DNA of 64,000 bases from Mesobacillus jeotgali (lineage in GTDB: Bacteria > Bacillota > Bacilli > Bacillales > Cytobacillaceae): positions 4,086,001 to 4,150,000 of the forward strand of contig NZ_CP109811.1 in the NCBI RefSeq assembly GCF_014856545.2, written 5' to 3'. Both the position numbers and the translations under genes were made by a program. Below are positions 35,322-45,637 of the stretch, one piece after another; within the stretch, counting starts at the first letter, position 1, and every line of letters begins with the position of its first letter. The notes under the pieces were generated by a model that ran no database searches, had not been told where the DNA came from, and saw only the letters and a list, made by a program, of their open reading frames with translations.

Positions 35322-36194
35322 ATGCAAAAATGGTAGCAGAAATTCACGATTGCTGCTACCATTTTTGCCCTTATCCTTGGAAATTTGGTGGTTGCAACGA
35401 ACTCAGGTGATGCTTGCGGATCCGACTGGCCAAAATGCAATGGTAAGTTAATTCCGGATTTTTCAAGCATTAAAGTACTAATTGAATATTCACACAGGCT
35501 TTTTACTACTTCTTTAGGTTTCATCATTCTTATTAACGCAATCCTCGTATGGAAAAAGCTTAGAATATCAAATGCGAAATCGATTTGGCCGATTTTAACA
35601 ATCGTTCTGCTGCTTGTTCAATCATTGGTTGGGGGTTTGAATGTTTTATTGGGAACTCCGGTAGGATTTACCACACTCGATGTGACTGTAAGTCTTTTTC
35701 TGCTCGTTTCCGTAATTTATACTCATAACATTCTTGAACCTCCCCTTATAGAGAAGAAGAGTACACCGATTAAAAAAAGCGCTTTGGCTTTATTAGTATT
35801 TATTTTTATTGAAACAGTCATTGGAGCTGTTTTCAAACACTTTCGAATCAGCAAAATGCTTATTTCAGATGAAGGCGGCATTTCATATATCATTTATTCG
35901 GTCCATGGATTACTTGGTATAGCAGTATTGCTAGCATCATCTTATATCTTGTTCTTGTCCATAAGAAATAAAACATTCATTCTGCTGTCTAGTAGTCTGG
36001 TTGTCTTTCTCTTATTAACTGGAGTGTATGGATTCCTTGCAAAGGTTAGTTCACTGGCTCCGGCCATTGCTTCACTCCATATGATCTTTACTATTCTTTC
36101 TATTTCCGCTGCGAGTTTCCTTGCTGCAGAACGAAAAGGTTTTGGGAAAACAATCATTAAGTCCAATCAAGAGAAAAACAACAAAATATATTAG
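35322..36194 (+). pseudogene. CtaA/COX15-like heme A synthase homologue with amber codon 5
   Basis: The frame ATG CAA AAA TGG TAG CAG AAA TTC (35322 on) runs into a CtaA-like membrane protein of about 285 residues, but codon 5 is TAG (35334-35336). Beyond it, TIAATIFALILGNLVVATNSG forms helix 1 and ACGSDWPKC holds the family's cysteine pair. Heme-ligand histidines are seen in EYSHR, YSVHG and SLHM. The histidine expected in helix 4 is replaced (TTLDVTVSL). The region after the stop is intact for 286 codons. It is either a nonsense-mutated gene or a protein starting inside helix 1 (TTG 35385), which would lose that helix. Confidence 0.6.
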
Positions 36195-36323
36195 CAAATA
36201 ATCTAGATCATAGAGAATGCTGAGACCTGATCAAACTCCGGGCAGGGGGCTTCATCTAAAACCCCCTACCCATGTTCCTTTTCCGAAATATTGTCTTTAT
36301 CATAGTAGTCTCCTAATTGAAGA

Positions 36324-36530
36324 TTAAACTCTTATGACTAAATAATCACCACTTTTCATTTGAACTACATCAGCTTTCATGGCTTTGGCAACATCCTGAG
36401 CCATTAGTTTCTGCTGCTCTACATTCTCAGCAAACAGGGTAAGCTGTTTACCTCCCAGTATCCTTTCCTTATGTAAAGTGACAATAGACAATATCTCATA
36501 ACCTGGTCTCTCGGTAGATTCTCTTCCCAT
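36324..36530 (-). CDS. Capping complex subunit for YIEGIA
   Basis: A 68 aa soluble protein that resembles the small partner annotated beside YIEGIA family membrane proteins in spore formers. Its ATG lies three bases after the stop of the YIEGIA gene and uses AAAGGAG inside that gene's end. Function unknown beyond this association. Confidence 0.75.
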   Translation of the reverse strand: MGRESTERPGYEILSIVTLHKERILGGKQLTLFAENVEQQKLMAQDVAKAMKADVVQMKSGDYLVIRV

Positions 36531-36533
36531 TGT

Positions 36534-37445
36534 CTACTCCTTTCCGACAAGATTAGTTTTCATAACTGTATGGCTTTTTTTGACGCTTTCAAGTAATGGA
36601 GTTTTTTTAACAGCTTCAATCAGCTTATCCTTGTCTTTAATGATAGGAACAAGTGTAATTACAATCTTTCCTTTTTCGTATTCCTTCCTTGTAAAATGAT
36701 ATCTCTTAACTCCCAAAACTCTCGTAGCTTCAAAAAGCGCAGCCTGTCTTTGCCCAAAGTTATCCAAAGCGATCCGAAAATGTTCCTCATGAGGATAAAT
36801 CACCACAGCCAATCCTTCATTGCTAAACATCTTAGCAGCATTTTCCGATCCTAACTGGTTGGTCACATAAATTCCATCCACGAACAGTTCCGAGCCTTTT
36901 ACCTCAATTTTGCCTTCTTCAACTTCAGCAATATCACCTATTGTTTTTCCTTTAGAAAATCTTTTTAATAAGTAAACTACTACAGCACCCACAATTGTAC
37001 CCGAAATGATATTAATTAATTTCGACTCACTATCCACAATTTGAATCGTGAGGGCTGTCATAAAAGAAACGATTAAAGCAAAGTAATTTCTTGCTTCAAA
37101 TGTCTTGGCAATCCCGTCGATATATGCTTCTCCACGGTAAGCATATTCCGTGTTTTCGATATCTTTCAAACTTTCTCTTTCAGATTTTCTCACATCCCGA
37201 AACTGTTGGATGGCGAGGGTCAAAAATGTCACTGCTACAAAGTTTTTCGTCATTAAGGCCGGGATGGCAACTGCACCAAGGGAAGCAGCAACAAACCCAG
37301 TAACCAAATGGATCAAATAGCCATTTGGATAGCTAGGATACTGTCTAAAATCTTCCTTTATAGTCAGAATCCTAGCCAATGTTCCGACGCAAACAGCTGT
37401 AATAATCATAACAATATGCTCAGATGATATAATTCCCTCTTTCAT
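36534..37445 (-). CDS. YIEGIA family membrane protein
   Basis: A 303 aa protein with four or five membrane helices in the first half and a soluble C-terminal domain (about 175-300). The family motif appears as YIDGIAKTFEARNYF at about 112-126. These proteins occur in endospore formers; exact role unknown. AAGGAGGTTGCC precedes ATG 37445. It forms a coupled pair with the downstream 68 aa protein. Confidence 0.8.
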   Translation of the reverse strand: MKEGIISSEHIVMIITAVCVGTLARILTIKEDFRQYPSYPNGYLIHLVTGFVAASLGAVAIPALMTKNFVAVTFLTLAIQQFRDVRKSERESLKDIENTEYAYRGEAYIDGIAKTFEARNYFALIVSFMTALTIQIVDSESKLINIISGTIVGAVVVYLLKRFSKGKTIGDIAEVEEGKIEVKGSELFVDGIYVTNQLGSENAAKMFSNEGLAVVIYPHEEHFRIALDNFGQRQAALFEATRVLGVKRYHFTRKEYEKGKIVITLVPIIKDKDKLIEAVKKTPLLESVKKSHTVMKTNLVGKE

Positions 37446-37671
37446 GGCAACCTCCTTCATTCTTCAGTAATCATTCCCGATTATTAATGGAAAAATACTT
37501 AAGATGACAAGATAGCATTCTTGGGTGATTAGTTGATAAAGCACTGTGGCATAAGAGCGATGTAACCAAACTTCTCAGAGCTTTCATTGATGACCGATAA
37601 AGCGAATTTATCGAAAAGCGGGGCTCCAATAACGTCATAGTCTACATACTCATCCCTCTTTCACAAAAAAA

Positions 37672-37697
37672 AGGCCAGTGGCATTTCACTGGTCCCT
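37672..37697 (-). terminator. Terminator of czcD
   Basis: On the minus strand CCAGTG-AAATG-CCACTGG is followed by CCTTTTTTTT. Confidence 0.75.
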
Positions 37698-38592
37698 AAT
37701 GAGAATACTCCTCTTTTTCCTTATGAGCAAAATTCCTTCCTTCGAGCTGAAGGGTAGCATGCTTTACTTTAAACCTTTCTTTTAAGAGGTTTGTTGCCAT
37801 GTTCAGCAGGTCATCGCGATTAATTTTTGGCTCAACAACGAGGTGGCCGCTTAATGTAGGCTGCTCGGAAGTAATCGACCAGATATGAAGATCATGAACT
37901 TCTTCCACACCATTCAGTTCTTCGAGTTTCATTTTCACCTCTTCTACATTAATGTTCGAAGGAGATCCTTCAAGCAAAATATGAATTGACTCTTTTGTCA
38001 CTCTCCACCCACTTACCAGCACCAGAATAGAAACTACAATACTGGCAATCGGATCGGCCAGATTCCAATTAAAGAACAAAATCAGCAATCCGGCGACTAT
38101 TGCTCCAACAGAACCCAGCATATCCCCAAGAACGTGCAAAAACGCACTCCGGAGATTAAGGTTTTCTTTCGTGTCCCCCTTTTGGAGAATCCAGGCTGCA
38201 ACTATATTGACTATTAATCCACCAACAGCAATATATAGCATGCTGGTACTCACTTCCGGAGGCTCGGAAAACCGGTTGAAGGCTTCCCAAAAAACATAAA
38301 TGGATATTCCCAGTAAAGTTATCCCATTTAAAAACGCTACCAGTATTTCTACTCTTTTGTAACCATAGGTTTTGGCAGCTGTAGCTGCTTTCTCGCCGAT
38401 TTTAATCGAAAGCAAACTTAACCCCAGCGAAACCGCATCACTTAACATATGTCCAGCGTCACTGATCAGCGCAAGACTATTTGTCCAAATTCCGCCTATT
38501 AGCTCAATTATCATGAAACCAAAAATTAAAATAAAGCTGATCAAGAGTAACTTTTTGTTGCTGCTGGTTTCATGGTTATGTCCTTGACCCAT
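37696..38592 (-). CDS. czcD: Cation diffusion facilitator (Zn/Co/Cd efflux)
   Basis: A 298 aa CDF exporter of divalent metals, coupled to H+ or K+. Six helices; transport-site residues in LISDAGHMLSDAVSL (helix 2) and AFLHVLGDMLGSVGA (helix 5). The C-terminal cytoplasmic domain (about 205-290) ends with a His-containing tail. The N-terminus starts MGQGHNHE, also metal-binding. No ArsR/MerR-type regulator is adjacent. Confidence 0.9.
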   Translation of the reverse strand: MGQGHNHETSSNKKLLLISFILIFGFMIIELIGGIWTNSLALISDAGHMLSDAVSLGLSLLSIKIGEKAATAAKTYGYKRVEILVAFLNGITLLGISIYVFWEAFNRFSEPPEVSTSMLYIAVGGLIVNIVAAWILQKGDTKENLNLRSAFLHVLGDMLGSVGAIVAGLLILFFNWNLADPIASIVVSILVLVSGWRVTKESIHILLEGSPSNINVEEVKMKLEELNGVEEVHDLHIWSITSEQPTLSGHLVVEPKINRDDLLNMATNLLKERFKVKHATLQLEGRNFAHKEKEEYSH

Positions 38593-38868
38593 TCGTACAC
38601 CTCCCCTTAACGTTTAATTAAGTTTTCTTATCCTTTATCCTGTATTGGGGAGTTTAAAACTACCCCGTCGGCCCGTCTCATATTTTGGAAAATAACTGTC
38701 ACAAAAATAGAAAACATGTGGTTCACTCCCGAATCGACCAGGAATTAGATCATGCAATGGGCACGTAGAGTCTATATTACTTGAATAAGCAAAACTTACA
38801 GTCCCATTCTCACTATGATAAAATGATTTGAGCATTCAATTAATTTAGTTTAAGGTAGTGATATTCCA

Positions 38869-39822
38869 ATGAGTTTATTTGAAAAACTATATACTTTTAT
38901 TATCTTTTTAGCAGTAATGATTGGCATAGGGATAGGACAGGTGGAACTTATAAGAGCAAATGCGGAGAGCTTTATTCTTCCTATATTAGTAGCCATGCTT
39001 TATATTACGTTCTTGCAAATCCCTATCGAGGATATCAATAATGCTTTTAAAAACATCAAGTTTACTTATACTTCAGTCTTGATCAACTTTGTCTGGACGC
39101 CTATCCTGGCATGGCTGCTGGCAATGGTGTTTTTAGGTGATAACCCCGCTTTATATATTGGATTTATCATGCTCATGGTTACCCCATGCACTGACTGGTA
39201 CTTAATCTTTACAGGAATAGCAAAGGGAAATATTGCGTTATCAGCAGCAATCTTACCTTTAAACTTAATCTTGCAAGTCATTTTGCTGCCATTTTATCTT
39301 CTCATTTTTGGCGGAACAACAGGGGTTATTGAGTTCTCATTTCTAGTGGAAAGTATCTTAATTGTTTTGTTCATCCCATTAGTTTTAGCTTATCTCACAA
39401 AAATGCTCTTGAGAAATAGACAAGAGTTAAGAGAAAATCTTATATCAAGGTTCAGCGTGTTACCGATCATTTTTTTAAGCCTTGCAATTGTCGCGATGTT
39501 TGCTTCGCAAGGTCAATTACTGCTTGATAATTTAGATTTAATGTGGCAAATTTCCATCCCCATTCTATTATTTTTCCTAATCAATTTCTTTGTTGGTCAA
39601 AAGGCTGGACAACTTATGAAGTTCCCGAACTCCGACAGAACAAGCTTAAGCCTGACTACTTTAGCAAGGAATTCACCCATTGCTTTAGCCATTGCGATGA
39701 CCGCATTCCCCGACCAGCCATTAATCGCTTTAACATTGGTGATCGGCCCATTATTGGAATTGCCTATCCTGGCAATCATTACCCAGATTTTATTATTTAT
39801 TTCAAGAAAGCACACATCATGA
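38869..39822 (+). CDS. ACR3-like arsenic resistance / bile acid:sodium symporter family permease
   Basis: A 317 aa membrane protein with about ten helices. TPCTDWYLIFTGIAKGN is the ACR3 arsenite-permease signature with the key cysteine. No arsR or arsC is adjacent, so arsenite as substrate is likely but not certain. It diverges from czcD, suggesting a metal/metalloid resistance cluster. The ribosome site (AAGGTAGTG) is weak. Confidence 0.8.
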   Translation: MSLFEKLYTFIIFLAVMIGIGIGQVELIRANAESFILPILVAMLYITFLQIPIEDINNAFKNIKFTYTSVLINFVWTPILAWLLAMVFLGDNPALYIGFIMLMVTPCTDWYLIFTGIAKGNIALSAAILPLNLILQVILLPFYLLIFGGTTGVIEFSFLVESILIVLFIPLVLAYLTKMLLRNRQELRENLISRFSVLPIIFLSLAIVAMFASQGQLLLDNLDLMWQISIPILLFFLINFFVGQKAGQLMKFPNSDRTSLSLTTLARNSPIALAIAMTAFPDQPLIALTLVIGPLLELPILAIITQILLFISRKHTS

Positions 39823-40036
39823 AAATAAGGATGTGTGCTTTACAACCTGTTGTGATACCTTATTTATCTTTTAAAAAACATCATTTCGCAGGTGAAAGTT
39901 CCTGTTCTGTTACCCATTTATGATTTTTCACAACGTCTCCTCCGCTCGTTGGAGTGAAACAAAATAGAAAGCAAGGTTTACATTTTTATAATTCGGTTAA
40001 ACAAAATATACACCCAAAAAATGAGGAGGGATAGAG

Positions 40037-40270
40037 ATGGCTAAAATTGCAGTGGAAGAGCCGCTTACTGATATTAAACAAGCTTTAGAGGAAAAAGGAC
40101 ATAATGTAGAAATGTTTAAAAACGAAGAAAACCTGCCTTCCTGCGACTGCTGCGTAGCAAGAGGGACAGAAGATTTAGCTGATAACCAGTTAAATGATGT
40201 ACCAGTTGTGGATGCCACAGCTCGTACTGTAAACGATGTGGTTTCTAAAGTTGAGAACATTGTAAAGTAA
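40037..40270 (+). CDS. YkuS-like UPF0180 family protein
   Basis: A 77 aa protein. It begins AKIAVEEPLTDIKQALEEKGH and has SCDCCVARGTEDLADNQ, the UPF0180/YkuS pattern including the cysteine cluster. Function unknown. GAGGAGGGATAGAG precedes the ATG. A weak terminator follows at about 40312-40335 (AGCCTC / GAGGTT, T7). Confidence 0.82.
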   Translation: MAKIAVEEPLTDIKQALEEKGHNVEMFKNEENLPSCDCCVARGTEDLADNQLNDVPVVDATARTVNDVVSKVENIVK

Positions 40271-40575
40271 ATCAATTAAGTACTTGCTATAATTCAAGAA
40301 TTGATAAAGAAAAAAGCCTCCTAGTGAGGTTTTTTTACGTTTTTTACAGTTGACACATTATTTCTTCTTTCTATTAAAAATAATCCAAACGACCAAGAGA
40401 ATTACTGCAATAATAAAAACTAAAACAGCCAAAGAAAAAGAGTGTTTGTTCTCTTATATTGAAAATCATGCGAAACTTACAATGCAGAAACAGCAAAAAA
40501 GCCTAACTTTTACTCTTAAGGAAAAGCTAGGCTCTGATAAAATGATTAAAGAGTTTGACAGAGTATTTGTATATC
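40271..40575. other. Intergenic stretch
   Basis: About 300 AT-rich bases. It holds the weak terminator near 40312-40335 and, at about 40500-40535, AAAGCCTAACTTTT / AAAAGCTAGGCT, an imperfect hairpin. A short minus-strand frame encoding a hydrophobic segment lacks a start and a ribosome site. Confidence 0.4.
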
Positions 40576-41515
40576 TTAAGGAAGTTTCCAAGCTACATTG
40601 TAGTCATTTTCCCCGCCATAATACTGCCAAATTTGTGCCTTTTCGGTTGTACCCGGGAAATTGCCCCAGTCTGGATTGCTGATTGTTAAATCTTCTGGAA
40701 TGTCACCAGGGTAATAGGCCACCCAGTAAGCTCCCGGAGTGCTTGGCGAAAAATCCTCCATTGAAACTTCCCAGCTCCATTGTGAGGAATAGGTACCTGG
40801 CTTAACGCCTTCTCCATATTGATTCAGATAATTGACAAAAGCGGCCGTAGCTGAATCAGTTCCAAAATAATATTCCGCTTGAACATCAGTTTCAGTTTCA
40901 GCCTTTTCTTCCGTTGGGCTATTGGTAAAAACCGCTGAATTTGGGGCAGCATGCAATCTAGCATTTTTACTTGCATGCAAACCTGCCTGCGATTTGATGA
41001 TTCTATTGTCTTTCTTCAGCTGAGCCTCAGCATTTTTAGACTGTGAAGGATCGGCAATCTTTTCTGCTGTTTCAGGCTGGGCATCAGTCTTAGACTCTGC
41101 TTTTGCTTTATGCAGTGTCAACTTTTGACTTTGCTGGTGTCTGTGTCTGACCTTCCTCCTTTACAGCAGGTTCAGCAGGTTTCCCAGCTTTTATCTTCTT
41201 TTTTATAGAAGGAATACCCTTTTCATTAGTCCTATCCGTTTTGGCTGATAACTTTTGTACTGGCCGGGAATCAGACTTCTGCACTGGTTTCTGAACAACC
41301 TGTTCTGGCTTCTTATTCACGCTATCAGGATTAACGGGGACTGCTTTATTCGCGGCCTCAGGAGTATCCGCTTTACGTATAACTTGATTATGTACTTCGG
41401 TGTTTTGAGGTACCGGCTGACCGGCTGAACCATTTTTCTCAGCAAATGTATCAATCGGAAAGAAAGAGGCCGCCCCTAAAAAAACACCCATCAGGATAAA
41501 ATGCCGGATTCGCAT
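40576..41515 (-). pseudogene. Secreted protein gene broken by a frameshift
   Basis: Two overlapping minus-strand frames form one protein. The first (ATG 41515, AAAGGGGGTGAG upstream) encodes a signal peptide of about 25 residues and a Lys/Pro/Val-rich linker, and ends at 41108. The second continues from about 41121 in the +1 frame with similar low-complexity sequence, then a globular C-terminus (WVAYYPGDIPEDL, IWQYYGG). One extra A in TCAAAAG near 41125 would explain the shift. There is no ribosome site for the second frame. It is a disrupted gene, a sequencing error, or less likely programmed frameshifting. Family not recognised. Confidence 0.7.
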
Positions 41516-41740
41516 TATCTCACCCCCTTTCAGAAGCAGGGATTCATAACTTTCATTGACAGCATTCGACAACGCTATGCAATTTTTTGGCGGTTGTTTG
41601 CCCCTTTAAAACGAAAGAGTGCTTTTAACCCAAGCTGATTTTAATAAGGTTGAGTCCATTTTCCTTGGTTATGGTACTATTTGTATTGTTGAAATTAGAA
41701 AGACTGACTTTTAAATTCTGATATTTTTCCAAAAAATAAA

Positions 41741-41779
41741 AAAGCATAAGCCTGCCATTTGGCAAACTTATGCTTTATT
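41741..41779 (-). terminator. Terminator downstream of ssrA
   Basis: GCATAAG-TGCC pairs with GGCA-CTTATGC around ATTT; on the minus strand it is followed by CTTTTTTATTTTTT. Confidence 0.85.
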
Positions 41780-41811
41780 CTTTAAAAATAAAAATCCACC
41801 AACATATGTAT

Positions 41812-42170
41812 TGGTGGAGACGGTGGGAGTCGAACCCACGTCCAAAGATATTGGCACTTAAGCTTCTACGAGTGTAGTCGGCATATTGGCGATTCGCTGG
41901 TCCTTTTGCCTACCGACAGGCGGCCGGCCAGCTAGCCTGGTTGTTCTCTTCCTTCATCCTCAGGCGGTGGAATCCGGCGTAGCCCACTTAGAGTGAGTCC
42001 GCTACCCTACCACATGGGCGATGGAGGGGCGAACCGCTATGCAGTATTAAGCTGCGAAAGCGAAGTTGTTGTTTTCTTTGCCAGTTATAGGCGTTGACGT
42101 TTTTACGAGGCCGATCCCCTCGACTCGCCACTTAAGCTCAAACTACCCCTGTCGAATCCGTAACGTCCCC
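41812..42170 (-). ncRNA. ssrA: tmRNA (ssrA)
   Basis: Transfer-messenger RNA that rescues stalled ribosomes. The 5' end reads GGGGACGTTACGGATTCGAC and the 3' end has the tRNA-like T-arm GGGTTCGACTCCCACC with encoded CCA. The tag frame encodes GKENNNFAFAA followed by TAA. The gene lies directly downstream of smpB, whose product is its protein partner. Confidence 0.97.
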
Positions 42171-42318
42171 ATATAAAAGGTTGCTGTATCCATGATACAG
42201 ACGTTAGGAGAACTCGGTTAAGCCGAGCATTAAGTTATGTGTCACTCGCGGTGACAGTTACTATTATAACACACTGAGTACTTTTTTCAACTGGTACACT
42301 CTTCCTCAGCTGACAAGC

Positions 42319-42786
42319 TTACATTTTCTGGCGCTCACGGAATGCACGCTCGATATCACGGCCTGCTTCCTTCTTTTTCAACGTTTCACGCTTGTCATAG
42401 TTCTTTTTACCCTTACCTAAGCCGATTAAAACCTTCGCATAACCGTTCTTCAGGTATATCTTCAATGGCACAAGAGCATAACCTGCTTCCTTCGTTTCAC
42501 CAATCAGCTGGGCGATTTGACGTTTGTGTAGCAACAGTTTCCTTGTGCGCAGCGGATCATGGTTATAACGGTTCCCCTGTTCATATGGGCTGATGTGCAG
42601 ATTATATAAGAACAACTCGCCATTATGAACCTTTGCGTATGAATCTTTTAGCTGGACGCGTCCGTTACGGATCGATTTAATCTCTGTTCCCTGAAGGACC
42701 ACTCCGGCTTCATAAGTTTCTTCGATGAAATAGTCGTGGTTTGCTTTTTTATTCTGTGCGACGACTTTTCCCTCACCTTTTGGCAT
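42319..42786 (-). CDS. smpB: SsrA-binding protein SmpB
   Basis: A 155 aa RNA-binding protein that delivers tmRNA to stalled ribosomes. It starts [28 protein letters not shown] sequence and has [15 protein letters not shown] and the basic tail [28 protein letters not shown] precedes ATG 42786. It sits between rnr and ssrA as in other Bacilli. Confidence 0.97.
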   Translation of the reverse strand: MPKGEGKVVAQNKKANHDYFIEETYEAGVVLQGTEIKSIRNGRVQLKDSYAKVHNGELFLYNLHISPYEQGNRYNHDPLRTRKLLLHKRQIAQLIGETKEAGYALVPLKIYLKNGYAKVLIGLGKGKKNYDKRETLKKKEAGRDIERAFRERQKM

Positions 42787-42840
42787 AAAAACTTCCCCCT
42801 TCTTATGTTCTCTCATTTTAGCAAAAATAGCCTTCTCCCA

Positions 42841-43090
42841 CAATGAAAAGCGCAAGCGCCTTGGTCAGCCCCGACAAGCGCTGGAGGGCCGACAGGTGAA
42901 GTCGTTCTTTGACTTCATCGGGCGGACCGAAATCGAAAAGTATAGCCGACTGTCCAGAAACGCAGAAACTGGAGACTCCGGCAAAGAAGCGCTTTTTGCT
43001 TCTGCCGGCGGAGTTGAAGTTTCGGAGTTTCTAGGAGGGCGACACTAGACAAGCGACTCGAGGGGCTAGGCGCTCGAGCTAGACAATTCT
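42841..43090 (-). repeat. Interspersed composite repeat, long form, copy 2
   Basis: About 250 bases; its reverse complement matches 8537-8780 along its length, including the module with CCGGCAGAAGCAAAAAGCGC, and matches both ends of the short copy at 22787. Non-coding. It lies between smpB and rnr. Confidence 0.8.
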
Positions 43091-43162
43091 CAAAGTAAAT
43101 TGTACTTCGTATGACGAGGACAACAGAGAGCCCCTTCAGCAGGAGCTCTCTTTTTCAGTTGC

Positions 43163-45553
43163 CTATTTTCTCTTTTTAGATTTACGCTTTGCGGCCGGGG
43201 CGTTCTCAAAGAACTTTTTCTTCTTGCTTTTTGGTTTTGATCCAGAGCCTGAACCGGATCCGGAGCCATTTCTGCCTCCTCCTGATCCTCTTCCGCCGCC
43301 TGAACCTCTTCCGCCTCGCTTGCCTTCTTCTTCTTTACCGCGGCGCGGCTTTTTGTCGCTGCTGCCGGTCTTGAAGATCTTTGGCTGGGCAGGTCGCTCA
43401 CGTCTTGGCGTGCCCTTCATGCCGACGATTTCAAAATCAATGGAGCGCTCATCTTTGTTCACCTTGATGACTCGGACAGTAATTTCATCACCGATTCGGA
43501 AGACATTGCCTGTTCGCTCGCCAATCATCGCCAGATGGCGTTCATCATAGCGATAATAATCATCTGTCATGTAGCTGACATGTACGAGGCCTTCGATTGT
43601 GTTAGGAAGCTCAACGAACATCCCAAAGTTCGTGACGGAGCTGATGATGCCATCGTATTCCGTTCCAACCTTATCTTCCATGTATTCCGCTTTCTTAAGC
43701 TCATCTGTTTCTCGTTCGGCTTCAACTGCGCGGCGTTCCATGTTGGATGAATGCTCAGCAATATCAGGCAGCATCGCATTCCATTTTTCCTTCGTTGCCT
43801 GGTCGAGCTTGCCCTCGATCAAGTAGGTCCTGATCAAGCGATGGACAATCAAGTCAGGATAACGGCGGATTGGTGATGTGAAGTGCGTGTAGAACTCTGT
43901 TGAAAGACCAAAGTGTCCTAGGCTTTCAGGATAGTATTTCGCCTGCTGCATCGAACGGAGCATGACAGTTGAAACCACCATTTCCTCAGGCTTTCCCTGG
44001 ACTTCCTCGATGATTTCCTGCAGGGCTCTTGGATGTACTCCATTTGCGGATCCTCTGACAAGGTATCCGAAGTTTGTAATGAAATCAAAGAATTTTCTCA
44101 GCTTATCCTCTTTTGGATCTTCGTGAATACGATAGATGAATGGCACATCAAGCCAGTGGAAATGCTCAGCTACCGTTTCGTTCGCTGCCAGCATGAATTC
44201 TTCAATCAGCTTTTCAGCGACAGAACGCTCCCGTAAAACGACATCCGTTGGGTGGCCTTCTTCATCAACCAGTACCTTTGATTCTTTAAAATCAAAATCG
44301 ATGGCGCCTCTTTCCATCCTTTTTTTACGAAGGATAGCAGCAAGCTCTTCCATCATCTCGAACATTGGCACAAGAGATTCGTAACGTGAGCGCGTTTCTT
44401 CGTCTTGATCAACGAGAATCCTGTTCACATCGAAATACGTCATCCGCTCCGTCGTCTTGATGACACTCTGGTAGATTTCATGATCTACGACCTGCCCGTC
44501 TGAAGTGATCTCCATGTTACAAGATAGCGTCAGTCGGTCGACCTTCGGATTCAGCGAGCAAATACCGTTCGATAAGCGATGCGGAATCATCGGGATAACC
44601 CGGTCAACCAAATAAACACTCGTCGCTCGGTCTTCTGCTTCTCGGTCAATCGGTGAGTCCTCGGTTACATAGTACGTAACATCGGCGATATGGACACCAA
44701 GTTTATAATTGCCGTTTTCAAGCCTAGTAACCTGGACTGCATCATCGAGGTCTTTTGCATCTGCGCCGTCAATTGTGACGATGACTTCATCACGCAAGTC
44801 GCGGCGGTTCGCAATCTCGCTCTCATTGATCTGGTCCGGCGCTTCATTCGCCTGCTTAAGTACCTCATCTGGGAACTCCATTGGCAGTCCGTGCTTATGG
44901 ATGACGGACAGGATATCGACGCCAGGGTCATTTTTATGCCCGAGGATTGCGGTAACCTCACCCTCTGCACTTTTGCGGCCCTCTGGATAGCTCGTCAGTT
45001 TTACGACGACCTTATGCCCTTCGACTGCACCCATCCCTGCCTCTTTTGGAATGAAGATGTCACTCGTGAACTTTTTATCATCAGGAATCACAAACCCGAA
45101 GTGCTTGCTTTCAGTATAGGTACCAACGATTTGCGAGACACCTCTCTCAATGATGCGTACAACAGTACCTTCACGGCGCTGCCCAGAGCTGTCTGATGAA
45201 ACTCGAACAAGGACTGTATCCCCATTCATTGCATTGCTTGTTTCATTTGGCGGGATGAAGACGTCATCCATTCCCTGCTCTTCAGTGATGACAAAAGCAA
45301 AACCCTTGGCATGGGCACTGAAACGGCCGCGCACAAGGTTCATTTTTTCAGGCAGGCCGTATCGATCACTTCTAGTCCTGACTACCAGCCCCTTTTCCTC
45401 CATGACCACTAGCGCTTTAACAAAATCCTTGAATGTCGAGGAGTCCTCGATTCCAAAGGCGCTTTCCAGTTCCTGAACCGTAAGAGGTTTGTAAGCTTCA
45501 TCCTTCATATAATGCAATAGCCTGTCTATATGGCCTTTAATATTTTCATCCAT
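43163..45553 (-). CDS. rnr: Ribonuclease R
   Basis: A 796 aa 3'-5' exoribonuclease that degrades structured RNA and works with tmRNA in quality control. Order: N-terminal winged helix (about 1-65), cold-shock domains, RNB catalytic domain with [14 protein letters not shown] (about 270-283), S1 domain (about 635-715), and a basic Gly/Ser/Lys-rich tail of about 70 residues. AAAGGAGGGATTTATTA precedes the ATG. Confidence 0.96.
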   Translation of the reverse strand: MDENIKGHIDRLLHYMKDEAYKPLTVQELESAFGIEDSSTFKDFVKALVVMEEKGLVVRTRSDRYGLPEKMNLVRGRFSAHAKGFAFVITEEQGMDDVFIPPNETSNAMNGDTVLVRVSSDSSGQRREGTVVRIIERGVSQIVGTYTESKHFGFVIPDDKKFTSDIFIPKEAGMGAVEGHKVVVKLTSYPEGRKSAEGEVTAILGHKNDPGVDILSVIHKHGLPMEFPDEVLKQANEAPDQINESEIANRRDLRDEVIVTIDGADAKDLDDAVQVTRLENGNYKLGVHIADVTYYVTEDSPIDREAEDRATSVYLVDRVIPMIPHRLSNGICSLNPKVDRLTLSCNMEITSDGQVVDHEIYQSVIKTTERMTYFDVNRILVDQDEETRSRYESLVPMFEMMEELAAILRKKRMERGAIDFDFKESKVLVDEEGHPTDVVLRERSVAEKLIEEFMLAANETVAEHFHWLDVPFIYRIHEDPKEDKLRKFFDFITNFGYLVRGSANGVHPRALQEIIEEVQGKPEEMVVSTVMLRSMQQAKYYPESLGHFGLSTEFYTHFTSPIRRYPDLIVHRLIRTYLIEGKLDQATKEKWNAMLPDIAEHSSNMERRAVEAERETDELKKAEYMEDKVGTEYDGIISSVTNFGMFVELPNTIEGLVHVSYMTDDYYRYDERHLAMIGERTGNVFRIGDEITVRVIKVNKDERSIDFEIVGMKGTPRRERPAQPKIFKTGSSDKKPRRGKEEEGKRGGRGSGGGRGSGGGRNGSGSGSGSGSKPKSKKKKFFENAPAAKRKSKKRK

Positions 45554-45637
45554 TAATAAATCCCTCCTTTATTGGGCTATTTTCGTTATCTTGTCGCTCA
45601 TGGTGTGAAAAACAACACAATAAATTTTTATATGTTT

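Noticed and set aside
38635..38835. Minus-strand 66-codon frame between czcD and the ACR3-like gene
   Set aside because: It has no ribosome site and no recognisable protein pattern; probably promoter DNA.
40360..40460. Minus-strand frame encoding a single hydrophobic helix and KKK end
   Set aside because: It has no start codon with a ribosome site; only an internal TTG is available.
40350..40682. Plus-strand open frame of 110 codons
   Set aside because: It overlaps the frameshifted secreted gene on the other strand and has no translation signal.
41812..41840. Duplicate of the ssrA 3' end as attachment site
   Set aside because: No second copy of the T-arm/CCA sequence was found elsewhere in the window.
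43110..43160. Inverted repeat AGAGAGCCCC / GGAGCTCTCT after rnr as rnr terminator
   Set aside because: The T run is on the plus strand only; on the rnr strand the stem is followed by GTTGTCC, so it is not a clear terminator for rnr.
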